Numbered from the stretch's first letter, positions 34,732 through 44,865 are shown. The stretch is 64,000 nt of DNA from Acidobacteriaceae bacterium (GCA_025462885.1 JAOAPN010000008.1:398953-462952); one strand, 5' to 3'. Numbers and translations are program-made. The notes: generated from the sequence alone by a model not told the origin.

Positions 34732-36087
34732 ATGGAGTCTGACGTACAGTCGCACGAGAAGAATGGAACGCCGAAGGTTACGAGCATGAGTGTGATTCCA
34801 GTTGCTGGACGAGACAGCATGCTGCTGAATCTGAGCGGAGCCCATGCACCTTACTTCACACGAAATGTGGTGATCCTTACGGATAGCAGCGGTAATACGG
34901 GCGTGTCCGAGGTCCCTGGTGGGGAGAAGATCCGAAAGGTTCTCGAAGAGACACGCTCGCTAGTACTAGCTCGGCCGATTGGTAATTACCATGGCGTATT
35001 GCAAAGAATTGGCGAGCAATTTTCTGGTTTGGATGCAGAAGGTCGAGGTAAACAGACCTTTGATCTTCGGACAACGGTGCACGTCCAGACGGCCATCGAG
35101 TGCGCCATGCTGGATCTCTTGGGCCAGTTTCTAGGATTACCTGTCGCTGCTTTACTGGGAGAAGGACAACAGCGCAGGAGTGTGCCGGTTCTTGGGTATC
35201 TGTTTTTTATTGGCGATCGCAAGAAGACGAATTTGGACTATGACTCGGATGATAAAGTTTCGTCCGATTGGTTTCGACTTCGTCACGAAGAAGCGCTGAC
35301 TGCGAGCACCGTTCTCAGACTTGCACAGGCGTCGTCCGATCACTACGGATTCAACGACTTCAAATTGAAGGGCGGAGTGCTCTCCGGTTATGAGGAGATG
35401 GAGGTCACTGCTGCGCTGGCGGAGAGTTTCCCCGAGGCCCGCATCACACTGGATCCGAATGGTGCGTGGTCTCTTGATGAGGCTGTACGGCTGTGTTCCG
35501 GTAAAAATCATATTCTCGCTTATGCAGAGGATCCTTGTGGAGCGGAGCAGGGTTTCTCGTCGCGGGAGATCATGTCCGAATTTCGTCGTGCTACGAATCT
35601 GCCCACTGCTACGAACATGATCGCAACCGACTGGCGAGAGATGCGTCATGCGATTCAATTGAACGCAGTGGATATCCCATTGGCCGATCCACACTTCTGG
35701 ACGATGCAGGGATCGGTGCGAGTGGCACAGTTATGCAGGGATCGAGGCTTGACGTGGGGCTCTCATTCGAACAACCACTTCGATATTTCACTGGCGATGT
35801 TTACCCATGTCGCCGCTGCTGCACCAGGTAAGATCACTGCCATTGATACCCACTGGATTTGGCAGGATGGGCAGCGGCTTACACGGGAACCATTTCAGAT
35901 CGAAGCAGGCCAGATCGCCGTACCGGATCGTCCGGGGTTAGGCGTCGAGATTGATATGCTTCAACTCGAGAAAGCGAATGCTCTTTATCTTAAGGAGGGA
36001 CTTGGACAACGTGACGATAGCATCACGATGCAATTTCTTATCCCTGGGTGGAAGTTTGATGCGAAGCGGCCTTGCCTGGTGAGGTAG
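34732..36087 (+). CDS. gudD: Glucarate dehydratase (enolase superfamily)
   Basis: Converts D-glucarate to 5-dehydro-4-deoxyglucarate, the KdgD substrate. The catalytic set is complete when numbered from 34732: K211 and K213 in KLKGG, metal ligands D241 in LDPNGAW, E266 in AEDPCG and N295 in TNMIATDW, and H345 in HSNNHFD. The 451-residue length matches the family. I chose this ATG because AGGAGA lies six bases before it; a TTG at 34693 gives a longer, less likely product. It is the last gene of the aldarate operon. With GarD it lets both aldarate epimers enter one pathway. Confidence 0.93.
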   Translation: MESDVQSHEKNGTPKVTSMSVIPVAGRDSMLLNLSGAHAPYFTRNVVILTDSSGNTGVSEVPGGEKIRKVLEETRSLVLARPIGNYHGVLQRIGEQFSGLDAEGRGKQTFDLRTTVHVQTAIECAMLDLLGQFLGLPVAALLGEGQQRRSVPVLGYLFFIGDRKKTNLDYDSDDKVSSDWFRLRHEEALTASTVLRLAQASSDHYGFNDFKLKGGVLSGYEEMEVTAALAESFPEARITLDPNGAWSLDEAVRLCSGKNHILAYAEDPCGAEQGFSSREIMSEFRRATNLPTATNMIATDWREMRHAIQLNAVDIPLADPHFWTMQGSVRVAQLCRDRGLTWGSHSNNHFDISLAMFTHVAAAAPGKITAIDTHWIWQDGQRLTREPFQIEAGQIAVPDRPGLGVEIDMLQLEKANALYLKEGLGQRDDSITMQFLIPGWKFDAKRPCLVR

Positions 36088-36109
36088 GGAATGTCGGCCT
36101 GATCATTCT

Positions 36110-37120
36110 TCAGGGTTTTGCTGTAGAAGTGGACTCGCGCACAATCAACTTTGGATGAAAGATATGAGCTTCCCCCATCGGGAGTTGTTTGCCGGCAAGG
36201 GTTCGTTTGTCGAAAAGATTATGGAAGGCGCGATTTGCGAGTTCAGTACGCGGTAGACGCAGGGTCGTAAGGCTGGGGTGAGTATGTGCACTGAGCTGAA
36301 TATCGTCGTAGCCGACGACCGAGATATCTTCGGGCACTCGGAGACCGTGCTCAAAGATGGCGCTCATGGCTCCGATCGCTGTGAGGTCATTCGAGCAGAT
36401 CACTGCAGTCGGTAGAACCTTGGCGGTAAGAATTCGCTTCATCGCTTGGTAGCCTCCGTCCACCCGATGATTTCCTTCTGCTATAAGACTCTTGTCGCCG
36501 CTCAGATTGTTTTTTGCCAGTATTTCTGTAAACGCGTTGAACCGGATCTGAGCAGAGGCAAGCGTCATCGGACCACTGATGAAGGCGATCTTCCGATGTT
36601 GCAGTGATAAGAGATGATCCATTGCCGCCACGATGCCGCCGTGATAATCGAATCGGACGCTGCTTACACCGGGCGCGGGCGATCCGGCATCGAGTAGGAC
36701 GAGCGGAATGTGACGGCGGCTGAACACCTCGATGAGCTTATCGTCCATCTCGGACGTCATGATCGCTACACCATCCACCTTGCGTTGCAACATACGGATG
36801 ACGCAATTCTCCATGCGCGCCGGATCGTAGTTTGTGTTCGCGATCAGAATTTCCTGCTTGTGCTCGACCGCAACGTCTTCGAATGCCTTTACCAGTTCTG
36901 GAAAGAATGGGTTGGTAATATCGGAGATAATGAGGCCATAGAGACTCGAGCGACCCGAGCCAAGCGCGCGAGCATTCACGTCAGGATAGAAACCCAGAAG
37001 TTCGATCGCGCGTCGAACGCGCTCGGCCGTCTTTGGACTCACGGTTGCGGAGCCGTTGATGGTGCGAGAGACAGTTGCAGTAGAAACGCGGGCTTTTTGA
37101 GCCACAGCCTTGATATTCAT
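36110..37120 (-). CDS. LacI-family transcriptional regulator
   Basis: A sugar-responsive repressor. The LacI helix-turn-helix and hinge are at 1-60 (MNIKAVAQKARVSTATVSRT), and the periplasmic-binding-protein-like domain follows, with GLIISDITNPFFPELV and SVVGYDDIQLSAHTHPSLTT as family blocks. Length is 336 residues. It converges on the gudD gene with only 22 bases between stops and is the last gene downstream of the TonB operon (41133-44702 and following), 156 bases after its neighbour. The palindromic TGTAAGCGGTTGC-type motifs in front of the TonB and galactosidase genes are of the LacI class, so this protein is the nearest candidate to bind them. Confidence 0.9.
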   Translation of the reverse strand: MNIKAVAQKARVSTATVSRTINGSATVSPKTAERVRRAIELLGFYPDVNARALGSGRSSLYGLIISDITNPFFPELVKAFEDVAVEHKQEILIANTNYDPARMENCVIRMLQRKVDGVAIMTSEMDDKLIEVFSRRHIPLVLLDAGSPAPGVSSVRFDYHGGIVAAMDHLLSLQHRKIAFISGPMTLASAQIRFNAFTEILAKNNLSGDKSLIAEGNHRVDGGYQAMKRILTAKVLPTAVICSNDLTAIGAMSAIFEHGLRVPEDISVVGYDDIQLSAHTHPSLTTLRLPRTELANRAFHNLFDKRTLAGKQLPMGEAHIFHPKLIVRESTSTAKP

Positions 37121-37276
37121 AGATCACTCTTAACCTATCGCCCTGTGACGTGACTGGTTGAATTTCTTCCGATGCAAGCGGCAGAGACGAGCACGAACGC
37201 TATGAAACGGACCCTTATGGATACGTTCAAGATCTGAGAAAGTTTAGTGCGTTCGCCTCCAGAGTGAATTTTTGAG

Positions 37277-38491
37277 TCAAACATCCAGCAGAGCTAGAAC
37301 CTGGTGCATGTTCAGTGGAGAATCGGACGACGTGCCATGGGCAAGTCCCGGGCCAATTGCGAGAGCTTCCCGCTGTCCTTCGAACCACACCAGAAAGCGA
37401 AGCCCGTCTGCACCGCTCAAACGCCGCATATTGATCCACGTGTAATAGGCACCCATATCAGCGTCAATCAGAGAGCCTTCGGGATCGAGGCCCGCAGGGG
37501 ATGCGCCGCTCAACATCATGTTCATGGTCTGCGCCTGCTGGCGTGGCGCATAGCGGACGACGAGAGTTTCGGGGTGAGCACGACGGAGGCATTCGCGTGC
37601 GGCCCACTGCGCAAAAGTGGTTGAAAAGATTTGTGTGCCAGCTCCTTCGGTCAGAAGTGTCAACTGGAAGTGGTTCAAAATCTCATTGGAGCCAGCGGAA
37701 TTCAGGCCTACCTCGTCGGGTTTCATACGAGCGAGAAGAGTTCTCAGTTGTTCCGGTCCCATGCCTCCCGAACTGATCGCACCCTGGATGCGATTGAGCA
37801 GCAGCGCTCGAGATTGTTGCAGTTGAGCGTATGAGATCTGAGTCAGATGGGGGATGGCCTCAGGGATACCACCATCGATGTACCAATGACGAAAGCTGGA
37901 GTCGGAGGTTGGAGCGAGTGCAGCACGCTTAGACGCTCTCTCCAGGAGGATTGCAACACCCTCGGCAGGATGGACGGCTGTAAGGTGAACGCCCAGCGGG
38001 CGCAGTTTTTGAAAGAGCGGGTGCTTGGACTGCCGTGTGCCGGCTCCAACGATCACGACTCCCAGGCGAGGAGACGAAGGAAGATCCTCGGGCGACTTTG
38101 CGCTGACGGCACTCGAGTATGCGTCCGCGATGGAGCGGAACCGTTCCATCTGGTGCGTGCTCCAAAGCCATGCCGTCAGGCGTTCCATGAAGCCCGCCGG
38201 ATCGTTGACCCAGTCCATCGTAGTCAACTCGTTGCTCAGCGACAGGGTACGGAACGGTTTGAGTACGTTGGTTCGTTCTCCCGGTGTGAGAGCCGTTAGA
38301 TAGAGAAACTGCTTGTTCAGCTCTGCGCGTTCGGCAGGCATCTTCCAATCGTAGAAGATCAACTCGCGAAGAAGGATCGGCGCAAGGGCGAGAGGAAGCT
38401 CGCGCAACAAGAGCATCTCTTTCGTAGCCAGTACGCGCGCCTGCGGCGGATATCTGGAAAAGGACGCGTCTTTGAGATCACTTGGTTGCAC
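37277..38491 (-). CDS. Unrecognised protein coupled to DUF1501-like gene
   Basis: I do not recognise this 404-residue protein. No signal peptide or membrane segment is clear. The first third is helical (MLLLRELPLALAPILLRELIFYDW, seen as two helices), with a conserved-looking WVNDPAGFMERLTAWLWS. A central part has a beta strand followed by a small-residue turn, GVVIVGAGTRQSKHPLFQKL. The C-terminal stretch SLIDADMGAYYTWINMR and FLVWFEGQREALAIGPGL faintly resembles the end of alkaline-phosphatase-fold proteins. GTG at 38491, one base after the upstream stop and with GAGG before it, is the best start; a TTG at 38527 would overlap. The tight coupling suggests it works with the DUF1501-like protein. 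Confidence 0.8.
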   Translation of the reverse strand: MQPSDLKDASFSRYPPQARVLATKEMLLLRELPLALAPILLRELIFYDWKMPAERAELNKQFLYLTALTPGERTNVLKPFRTLSLSNELTTMDWVNDPAGFMERLTAWLWSTHQMERFRSIADAYSSAVSAKSPEDLPSSPRLGVVIVGAGTRQSKHPLFQKLRPLGVHLTAVHPAEGVAILLERASKRAALAPTSDSSFRHWYIDGGIPEAIPHLTQISYAQLQQSRALLLNRIQGAISSGGMGPEQLRTLLARMKPDEVGLNSAGSNEILNHFQLTLLTEGAGTQIFSTTFAQWAARECLRRAHPETLVVRYAPRQQAQTMNMMLSGASPAGLDPEGSLIDADMGAYYTWINMRRLSGADGLRFLVWFEGQREALAIGPGLAHGTSSDSPLNMHQVLALLDV

Positions 38492-38492
38492 C

Positions 38493-39623
38493 TTAGAGAA
38501 CCTCGTGCAAGGCTTTACCTTTAGCAAAGTTCGGCGAAAAACCCATCATCGATCCCAGCGTCGGAACAAGGTCGAGAGAATCGACGGGGCGATCTACCAC
38601 TGCATTCTGGCGGACGCCGGGGCCTAACGCCAGGAGCCAGGTCGTGCGAGAGAGAGCGTCTCCAGTACGGTGATGCTGAAACCCGTTACCCGCCGGATTG
38701 GTATCGGAGTCACGACCGAAGTCCGGCAGAATAAACATCGTGGTACACCCTTTGTATTCAGGATTGGTTTCGATCGCGTGCCAGATCTCCGCGCACAAAC
38801 GGTCCGAGCGTTGGATGCCATCGATGTAAAGGGAAAAGGCTCCCGAGTGGGCGATATCGATATCGTGCAGGGTGATCCAGAGCAGACTGGGCGCCACTTG
38901 AGTCATCAATTGCCGAGCCATAAATACGGAGAGCTCGTCTGGGCTGGAGAGTGTCCGCGCATTCCTCATGAAATCAGAGACGGATAGTTTAAGAATTTCT
39001 GCCGTGCGATGAAGATTGACTTCGCCCCCACCGGTCTGCGGAGTGAACAGAGGTGTCTCATAGTTATCCCGCAAGAGGTGTTCATAATCGATGTGAGAAC
39101 CCTGCGACATGGCACTGGCCAAGAGCTGCTTGGGGAGAAGAACCTCTGCACCGAACCGGGGACCATACTCACGCCGGTCACTACCACCGATGCGATTGAA
39201 GCCATTGCTAGGCGCGATCACCCAGGCGTCTTCCTGTGGACGGTGTAAGTCACGACGAAAATATTCGAACACGGTGGGATTTTGTGGCGGGGTTGAAGCG
39301 AAGTTGTTGAGAGTCTCATAGGCTCCCGTTGCAAGCGATGCCGTCGCCACGTAGTGACCGAGAATTCCCTGATTGATGACCTGCGTATAAAAAGTCCCTT
39401 GTGGAATGAGTTCATTCAGCATATGCGGAATGTTCTCCTGGCCCTCGGGAGCGAAGGTTTCCTCATCGCGAGCGCCACCGCCGAAGGTGACGACAACGAC
39501 CTTACGCTTCCGAGCTATCTGCATGGCCCGAAGCGGAGAGAAACCGCAAAGGGCGTTCGACGCGGCAACGCCGACCGCCGCGCGCAGAAAGTTGCGCCGA
39601 TCCATGGATCGAGCCTGGGCCAA
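38493..39623 (-). CDS. Tat-exported DUF1501/sulfatase-like protein of the alkaline-phosphatase fold
   Basis: A twin-arginine signal, SMDRRNFLRAAVGVAASNAL, directs export. The C-terminal part has PDFGRDSDTNPAGNGFQHHRTGD and then LLALGPGVRQNAVVDRPVDS (two separate blocks), with the Asp and His residues expected for metal binding and the order seen in DUF1501 and sulfatases (DFGR, then H, then GPGV, then DLVPTLGSMMG). The sulfatase CxPSR sequence is absent, so ordinary sulfatase activity is unlikely. Length is 376 residues. It follows the TPR gene by 17 bases and precedes its unknown partner by one base, downstream of a TonB receptor, so a role in handling an imported or surface-bound polymer is plausible. 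The function is unknown. Confidence 0.8.
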   Translation of the reverse strand: MAQARSMDRRNFLRAAVGVAASNALCGFSPLRAMQIARKRKVVVVTFGGGARDEETFAPEGQENIPHMLNELIPQGTFYTQVINQGILGHYVATASLATGAYETLNNFASTPPQNPTVFEYFRRDLHRPQEDAWVIAPSNGFNRIGGSDRREYGPRFGAEVLLPKQLLASAMSQGSHIDYEHLLRDNYETPLFTPQTGGGEVNLHRTAEILKLSVSDFMRNARTLSSPDELSVFMARQLMTQVAPSLLWITLHDIDIAHSGAFSLYIDGIQRSDRLCAEIWHAIETNPEYKGCTTMFILPDFGRDSDTNPAGNGFQHHRTGDALSRTTWLLALGPGVRQNAVVDRPVDSLDLVPTLGSMMGFSPNFAKGKALHEVL

Positions 39624-39640
39624 TTCCCGAAGGGTGCCAC

Positions 39641-41068
39641 TTAGCTTGGCTTGAGAATAAATGTCATCACCTCTTGCATCCGGGCATTCAGGCTGTCTTT
39701 GGACTTTTGCGAATAAGTCTGGTGGAGCGCGATTTCTTTCTGAGCGTCTTCGCGACGATTCATATGGGCGTACGCGCGAGATAACCTGTAGTGCGCTTCT
39801 GCGAAATCGGGCCGTAGCGCGATAGCCTGCTCCAGATCCGAGGCGCTCTCCTTCCAGTGCAGGCGCGTCTGTTCGAGAACCGCCATCTGGAACCAGGCAT
39901 CAGCATACTTTGGATCAGCGGCGATGGCAGCGCTCAGGAGAGCGGCCGCCTTATCCAGGTCATGCTTCTCGGTGGGTTCGTGAAGAATTGCGATGGCAGC
40001 GTAGGTCGTTGTGACAGCGTTGCCTGGATGACGCTCCGCGAAACGATAGATCTCAGTGCAGCCAGCGTTTTCGCCCTCTGCGAGCAGGCTGCAACTCCGT
40101 CCAAGAAGGTCGGCATAGGTGCTGTTGTTTGGGTCGGATTGCAGAAGCTGAGAGAAGACTCGGATGGCCTGCTTATATTCGCTGTTTGCGTAATAGCCGA
40201 TCCCGGCTGCAACTTGAAAATGCGTACTGGTGGGGAAGCGTTCTGAGGCGAAGTTCGCAACTCGAATCGCCTCAGGCCAGGTCCAGTGGCGTAGAAGTTC
40301 GACGTCCAGTGCATAAAGATTCGTGTCACTGGGATTCATCTGGGCGGCGGCTTGAAAGTGTTTGAGAGCTTCAGAAAAGTGTCCCGCTCGCTCTTCTGCA
40401 TCGGCAGCCAGCGCGTGAAACTGATCTGTCATCGCGGCAGACGGAATGCTGGTCAGCACCACAGCAGCCTTAGCCGAGGAGGCCGGTGTTCCGATCTCAT
40501 AGAGGGCAAATGCGAGGTTGTATTTGAGGTCTGCGTCCTGGGGCGCGAGGGCTGAGGCCGAGGCAAGGGCAGCGGCGGCTTCCGCAGGCTTGGAGACAGC
40601 CATCAGGGCCTGTCCGAGATTGGAGAGAGCAGGACTGTTCTTTGGATCCAGGCTCGTGGCTTTTCTAAGTTCGACAATTGCCTCTTGAGTCTTTCCAAGC
40701 TTGAGCATTGCGGCACCAAGGTTAGCGTGGGCTAACGCCTGCCGCGGAGCGAGTACCGCGGCGTGCTGGAGGATGGGAAGCGCCTTCTCCATAGCCCCGC
40801 TCTCCGCATAAAGACTGCCGAGTGCTTCATTGGCCTCGTAGCTGGAGGGATAGCGTGTGCTGAGATCGCGAAGGGTAGGCTCAGCTTGTGCGGACTGGCC
40901 TGCGTCATATGCGTCGAGAGCGATATGCAACCTGGTCTGATCCTGCTGCGACATGGTAGGTGTGGATGTATGTTTTTTTGCGGTCGAGGTCTGCGCCATC
41001 AGCGCACCTGCGAAGAGGAACCAGAAAGGGAGAAGAAGGACCGTGCGGAAGATTCTGGGTGACGGCAT
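39641..41068 (-). CDS. Exported tetratricopeptide-repeat protein
   Basis: A signal peptide ends in GALMAQ (about residue 25). The rest is a run of roughly ten TPR units, for example AHANLGAAMLKLGKTQEAIV and ALSNLGQALMAVSKPAEAA, with family spacing of 34 residues. The last repeats (WKESASDLEQAIALRPDFAE, AHYRLSRAYAHM) are followed by a short charged tail. It is a 475-residue periplasmic or surface scaffold, probably protein-binding. It lies 64 bases after the TonB receptor gene and 17 before the DUF1501-like gene. Such TPR proteins often accompany acidobacterial TonB receptors; the partner is not known. Confidence 0.9.
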   Translation of the reverse strand: MPSPRIFRTVLLLPFWFLFAGALMAQTSTAKKHTSTPTMSQQDQTRLHIALDAYDAGQSAQAEPTLRDLSTRYPSSYEANEALGSLYAESGAMEKALPILQHAAVLAPRQALAHANLGAAMLKLGKTQEAIVELRKATSLDPKNSPALSNLGQALMAVSKPAEAAAALASASALAPQDADLKYNLAFALYEIGTPASSAKAAVVLTSIPSAAMTDQFHALAADAEERAGHFSEALKHFQAAAQMNPSDTNLYALDVELLRHWTWPEAIRVANFASERFPTSTHFQVAAGIGYYANSEYKQAIRVFSQLLQSDPNNSTYADLLGRSCSLLAEGENAGCTEIYRFAERHPGNAVTTTYAAIAILHEPTEKHDLDKAAALLSAAIAADPKYADAWFQMAVLEQTRLHWKESASDLEQAIALRPDFAEAHYRLSRAYAHMNRREDAQKEIALHQTYSQKSKDSLNARMQEVMTFILKPS

Positions 41069-41132
41069 GGAAGATAGATCCTGTCAGGTGCCGTTCTCTT
41101 TCGAAAACGGCACCGAACTGGAGTTTACGTTG

Positions 41133-44100
41133 CTAGTAGGTGTACTTCAATGCGAACTGGAAGAAGCGCGAGTCCGGGGTATTGGCCTGGAAGAGTCGCG
41201 ACCCTGTAATCAAGCCACCTTTGGACGAGATGTTCGTTGTACTGGGGTTTCCATAAGCAGGTGTATTCAAGAGGTTGAAGATATCCGCACGGAACTGGAG
41301 ACGCTGCTCGCGGAACGTGGCGAAGGATTTGAATAGGGATGCATCGACTCGCTCATACCCGGGACCGTAGACCTGGCCGCGGTTGCTGCCGACGTAGGCA
41401 TAAGCAGCTTGTCCCGTGACGGAGTTGGGAATGGGGGAACCGTCAGGATACTTCTGATTGGAGTAGCCGATATCGTCCGCTCGCGGATTGGAAAACGCGC
41501 ATGGGTTATACCAGTTCGTGACGGTACGCACTTTGGTGGGGCAGGTAATGCCGGGGTTGGTGGAGTTGGCTGAACCGCCGCCTGCATAAGGATCGCCGAT
41601 CCGAATGGCGTTGTAGGCTGCTCCGCCTGGATTTGCGATGCCATTGGTTCCGATGGTCATGGGTTGACCGGTCTGCGCGCGGAAGACGAAGCTGCTCGAC
41701 CATCCACCGATTGCATAGTCCAATGGGCCGCCATGGCTTAGATATTTGCGTCCACGACCGAAGGGCAGCTCATAGTTGCCGTTGATAGTGAAGCGCTGTC
41801 TCACATCAAAGCCAGAGGGTCCATAGTCTGCTCGTAGACCAAGGATGTTTACGCTGCGGGTTCCTTGATCGTTGGTGCTGCCGAGCGGGGTGTTGGCATT
41901 GTCGAGTGAGTGAGAATAGGTATAAGTCGTCAGGAAACTAAGACCGCCCGAAAGGCGCTTCTCAAGCTTGGCCTGGAGCGAGTTGTAGTTGGCTGATCCA
42001 TCGTAGGCGGTATAGGAGAAATCATTGAAATGGGGAAAAGGCCGTAAAGGATTAGTCTTGTCCCCACTCGCATCGGTGTAGCCACTGAAGCCATTGGGCG
42101 TCAATGCCGTCTGACCGTTGGGGTTGGGGAAGAACTGCAGATGTCGCGAGACCGCTCCGACGTAGCCGACCGAAGCGACCATGGTGTTCGAGATGCCGTA
42201 CTCCACGGTGAGATTGAATTGCTGGCTATACGGAGTACGCACATTGGGCTGACCACCGCGCAGCGTCGGCTGGCTCGGTGATGTGATTACCTGGGGAAGA
42301 CCGTTGGCCAGTGTGAAGCCGTTGGTTGGGCAAGTGCCGCCTGCAGAACAACTACCAGTCGCGGAATAACTGGAGTCGAACTCAAAGGGGAAGTTCTCTC
42401 CGAAGTTGGGAAAGTAGCCGGTACTCTCAAGACCACCGAAGAAGATACCGTAGCCGCCGTGGATGACCGCTTTGTCGGTGGCCTTGAAGGCAAAGCCGAT
42501 ACGCGGGGCGAAGTTGCTCTTCTGCGGATTCACCAAATACCGATTGTCGGTGTAGGTGAGGGTGATGTGATCCTCTGCGAGCAGGCTTAGGAACTTGGCT
42601 GGGATAGCCAACCCTACCTTGCTCTTCGGGATGAGGTAGAGGCCGGTGCTATTGCTGGCGGCGAATCCGCTGGTGGGAACGAAGGCGGCCTGGTTATCGT
42701 GACGTTCCAGATACGGTGTGGAGTAGTCGTAGCGAATTCCGTAGTTCAGGGTAAGACGGTGGCTGGCCTTCCAGTCGTCCTGGATGTAGCCGGCGCGGTT
42801 GTAACGTACATCGTCCGAGGTGAAGACGTTCGAAATGGCGGCCACACCCATATTGCCTGTGATGAAGTCAGCGATACCAGAGCCGGTATTTGCGACTCCT
42901 GCTCTTCCCGTGTAGAAGGAATTTCCACTGTCGACCGGTCCACGGAAGTTATAGGTTCCACGCGGCTGGGTGGGCTGTGAAGTGGAGAAGCGGATACGTT
43001 GGATATTTACGCCAGCCTTCAGGGTATGGCTACCGACGACCTTGGTGACGTTGTCGAGGATCTGGTAGACATTCTCGTACTCGTTGGTTGCATAGAACTG
43101 CGGGGAGCCGAAGTTCGACAGGCCAGAGACCTGGAAGAACGGTAGACCGCCGTTGTTCTGGGCGAAGGGAACACCGCCCAGGCCAAGGCTGGAGGCGAGG
43201 GTACTATTGTTCGCATTGTTATGGAGGCCAGCGTAGTGGCCGTAGTTGTAGCCGAAGCGGAACTCGTTGGTAAGGGTGGGGGTGAAGACGTGGGTCTCGC
43301 TGCCTGCAAAGTTTTCACCAAGGCTCACAAGCTGGCCGGTGTTACCGAAGCTGCCGCCATCGAGGACGCTCCCGAGGGGGGCCGGGTGGGTCGATGGCTC
43401 ATGGTTGTAGCTGTAACGACCGAAGGCCTGGTCTTTGGAGCTGATATTCCAGTCGGCACGGACGTCCCACTGAAAGGTATTATCCAGAACGCTGTTCTGA
43501 GTGCTGAAGTTGTTGTAGGTCTGTCCGGGGAGGCCGACGTTCGGAGCCGGGAATAGGTTAAGTAGTCTCATCGCGACGGGGTCGAACGGGATGCCCGCGA
43601 GATCGAGACGATTGTTAGCAATCAGTGTAGTGCCGTTCGCGGTCTTGTTGGGCGCATAAAGCTGAACGACGTTGCCGTTGACGAGGCTAGGATTGAGAAG
43701 CTCGCTGAAGTCTCCCGTACGCTCCTTGGCTGTTGGCACAGAGAAGTTCGAGCTGTTGCCGCCGTTGGTCTGGCCGAAGACGATGCGGTTGGCTTCGACG
43801 TCGCCGAAGAAGAAGAGCCTGTTCTTGATGACAGGGAAACCGAGCGTGGCACCAAACTGGTTCTGACGATACTTGGCGATCGTGTTGGTGGGTTGGAAGT
43901 ATTCGCGAACGTCAAAGGCATCGTTCCGGATGTACTCCCAGAACGAGCCGTGGATATTGTTGGTTCCCGACTTGATGCTGGCGTTGACGACCGCGCCGGC
44001 GGAGTGACCGAACTCCGAGCTGTAGGAGCCGGTCTGGACCTTGAACTCGGCGAGAGCATCCGGTGGAGGACGGACGACGTAGCTGGCTCCGTTAAAGAAG

Positions 44101-44702
44101 TCGACTACGTTCACGTTGTTGTCCACGCCATCCATGATGTAGTTGTTCTGCTCGGCGCGCTGGCCGTTGGCGTTGAAGTCTCCGCCTTTTTGTCCGCGAG
44201 CTCCGTTGCCGGGCGCGACGCCCGCAGTGAGTTGCGCGATAAAGACCCAGTTGCGACCGTTGAGCGGGGTGTTGTTGATCGTTTTGGACTCGATCACCTG
44301 ACCGGTAGAACCCTCTTCCGTCTGGAGCAGGGGGGGAGCCTCGGTGACCGTGATGGAGGTGTTGGTTTCGCCGGCCTTCAAAGCGATATTGACCGCAATG
44401 CGATCCTGCACATGGAGCTGGATATTTTCCTGGGTGGTCGTGGAAAACCCAGGAGCCGTGACGGCGACTTTGTAGCTGCCAATCTTGATGGGCGAGAACA
44501 CGTAGTTTCCGCCGCTATCAGTCTGTGTTTGGAGGGTAAGGCCGGTATCCACATTGGTAAGCTTTACGTCGGCGTTAGCGATCACCGCACCAGTCTGATC
44601 CTGGATCAACCCGGTAATAGCGCCTTGATCGGCTTGGGCGAAGGCTCGAATACCGCCTGCCAGCAATACGCAAAGCAATACAAACGATTTGATATGTCTC
44701 AT
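41133..44702 (-). CDS. TonB-dependent receptor, Oar-like, with carboxypeptidase-regulatory domain
   Basis: A second large outer-membrane receptor, 1189 residues from the chosen start. A signal peptide (MRHIKSFVLLCVLLAG to AFAQA) is followed by a regulatory-like beta domain (GAITGLIQDQTGAVIANADV), the plug with TPLNGRNWVFIAQLTAGV and the barrel, ending in ALKYTY. The ATG at 44702 has GGAGAG eight bases upstream and gives a clean signal peptide; the reading from 44807 adds a non-hydrophobic tail. It starts a minus-strand operon with a TPR protein, a DUF1501-like protein and an unknown partner, next to alpha- and beta-galactosidases. Together these suggest galactose-containing oligosaccharide uptake, though the ligand is inferred from context. 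Confidence 0.92.
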   Translation of the reverse strand: MRHIKSFVLLCVLLAGGIRAFAQADQGAITGLIQDQTGAVIANADVKLTNVDTGLTLQTQTDSGGNYVFSPIKIGSYKVAVTAPGFSTTTQENIQLHVQDRIAVNIALKAGETNTSITVTEAPPLLQTEEGSTGQVIESKTINNTPLNGRNWVFIAQLTAGVAPGNGARGQKGGDFNANGQRAEQNNYIMDGVDNNVNVVDFFNGASYVVRPPPDALAEFKVQTGSYSSEFGHSAGAVVNASIKSGTNNIHGSFWEYIRNDAFDVREYFQPTNTIAKYRQNQFGATLGFPVIKNRLFFFGDVEANRIVFGQTNGGNSSNFSVPTAKERTGDFSELLNPSLVNGNVVQLYAPNKTANGTTLIANNRLDLAGIPFDPVAMRLLNLFPAPNVGLPGQTYNNFSTQNSVLDNTFQWDVRADWNISSKDQAFGRYSYNHEPSTHPAPLGSVLDGGSFGNTGQLVSLGENFAGSETHVFTPTLTNEFRFGYNYGHYAGLHNNANNSTLASSLGLGGVPFAQNNGGLPFFQVSGLSNFGSPQFYATNEYENVYQILDNVTKVVGSHTLKAGVNIQRIRFSTSQPTQPRGTYNFRGPVDSGNSFYTGRAGVANTGSGIADFITGNMGVAAISNVFTSDDVRYNRAGYIQDDWKASHRLTLNYGIRYDYSTPYLERHDNQAAFVPTSGFAASNSTGLYLIPKSKVGLAIPAKFLSLLAEDHITLTYTDNRYLVNPQKSNFAPRIGFAFKATDKAVIHGGYGIFFGGLESTGYFPNFGENFPFEFDSSYSATGSCSAGGTCPTNGFTLANGLPQVITSPSQPTLRGGQPNVRTPYSQQFNLTVEYGISNTMVASVGYVGAVSRHLQFFPNPNGQTALTPNGFSGYTDASGDKTNPLRPFPHFNDFSYTAYDGSANYNSLQAKLEKRLSGGLSFLTTYTYSHSLDNANTPLGSTNDQGTRSVNILGLRADYGPSGFDVRQRFTINGNYELPFGRGRKYLSHGGPLDYAIGGWSSSFVFRAQTGQPMTIGTNGIANPGGAAYNAIRIGDPYAGGGSANSTNPGITCPTKVRTVTNWYNPCAFSNPRADDIGYSNQKYPDGSPIPNSVTGQAAYAYVGSNRGQVYGPGYERVDASLFKSFATFREQRLQFRADIFNLLNTPAYGNPSTTNISSKGGLITGSRLFQANTPDSRFFQFALKYTY

Positions 44703-44851
44703 GTTGCTCTCCAAAGTGTGGTTCTGTTCTAGGTAGTCGATTGCTGTCTTCGCGCCTGACCCTCGGGCAACGTGAGGATTCGCATCTCCCCACATCGGCC
44801 TATCCAAAGTTCAACCTTTTGGTTGAGTTCGCGACCGATTTTTGCCTGAAA

Positions 44852-44865
44852 TGTAAGCGGTTGCG
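44852..44865 (-). promoter_or_regulatory. LacI-type operator motif at TonB operon start
   Basis: TGTAAGCGGTTGCG has the central CG and TGxAA...TTGC arms of LacI-family operators, though the arms are only partly symmetric. It covers the predicted transcription start just after the -10 box, a blocking position. The 12 bases GTAAGCGGTTGC recur exactly at 47469-47480 between the galactosidase genes. Confidence 0.5.
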
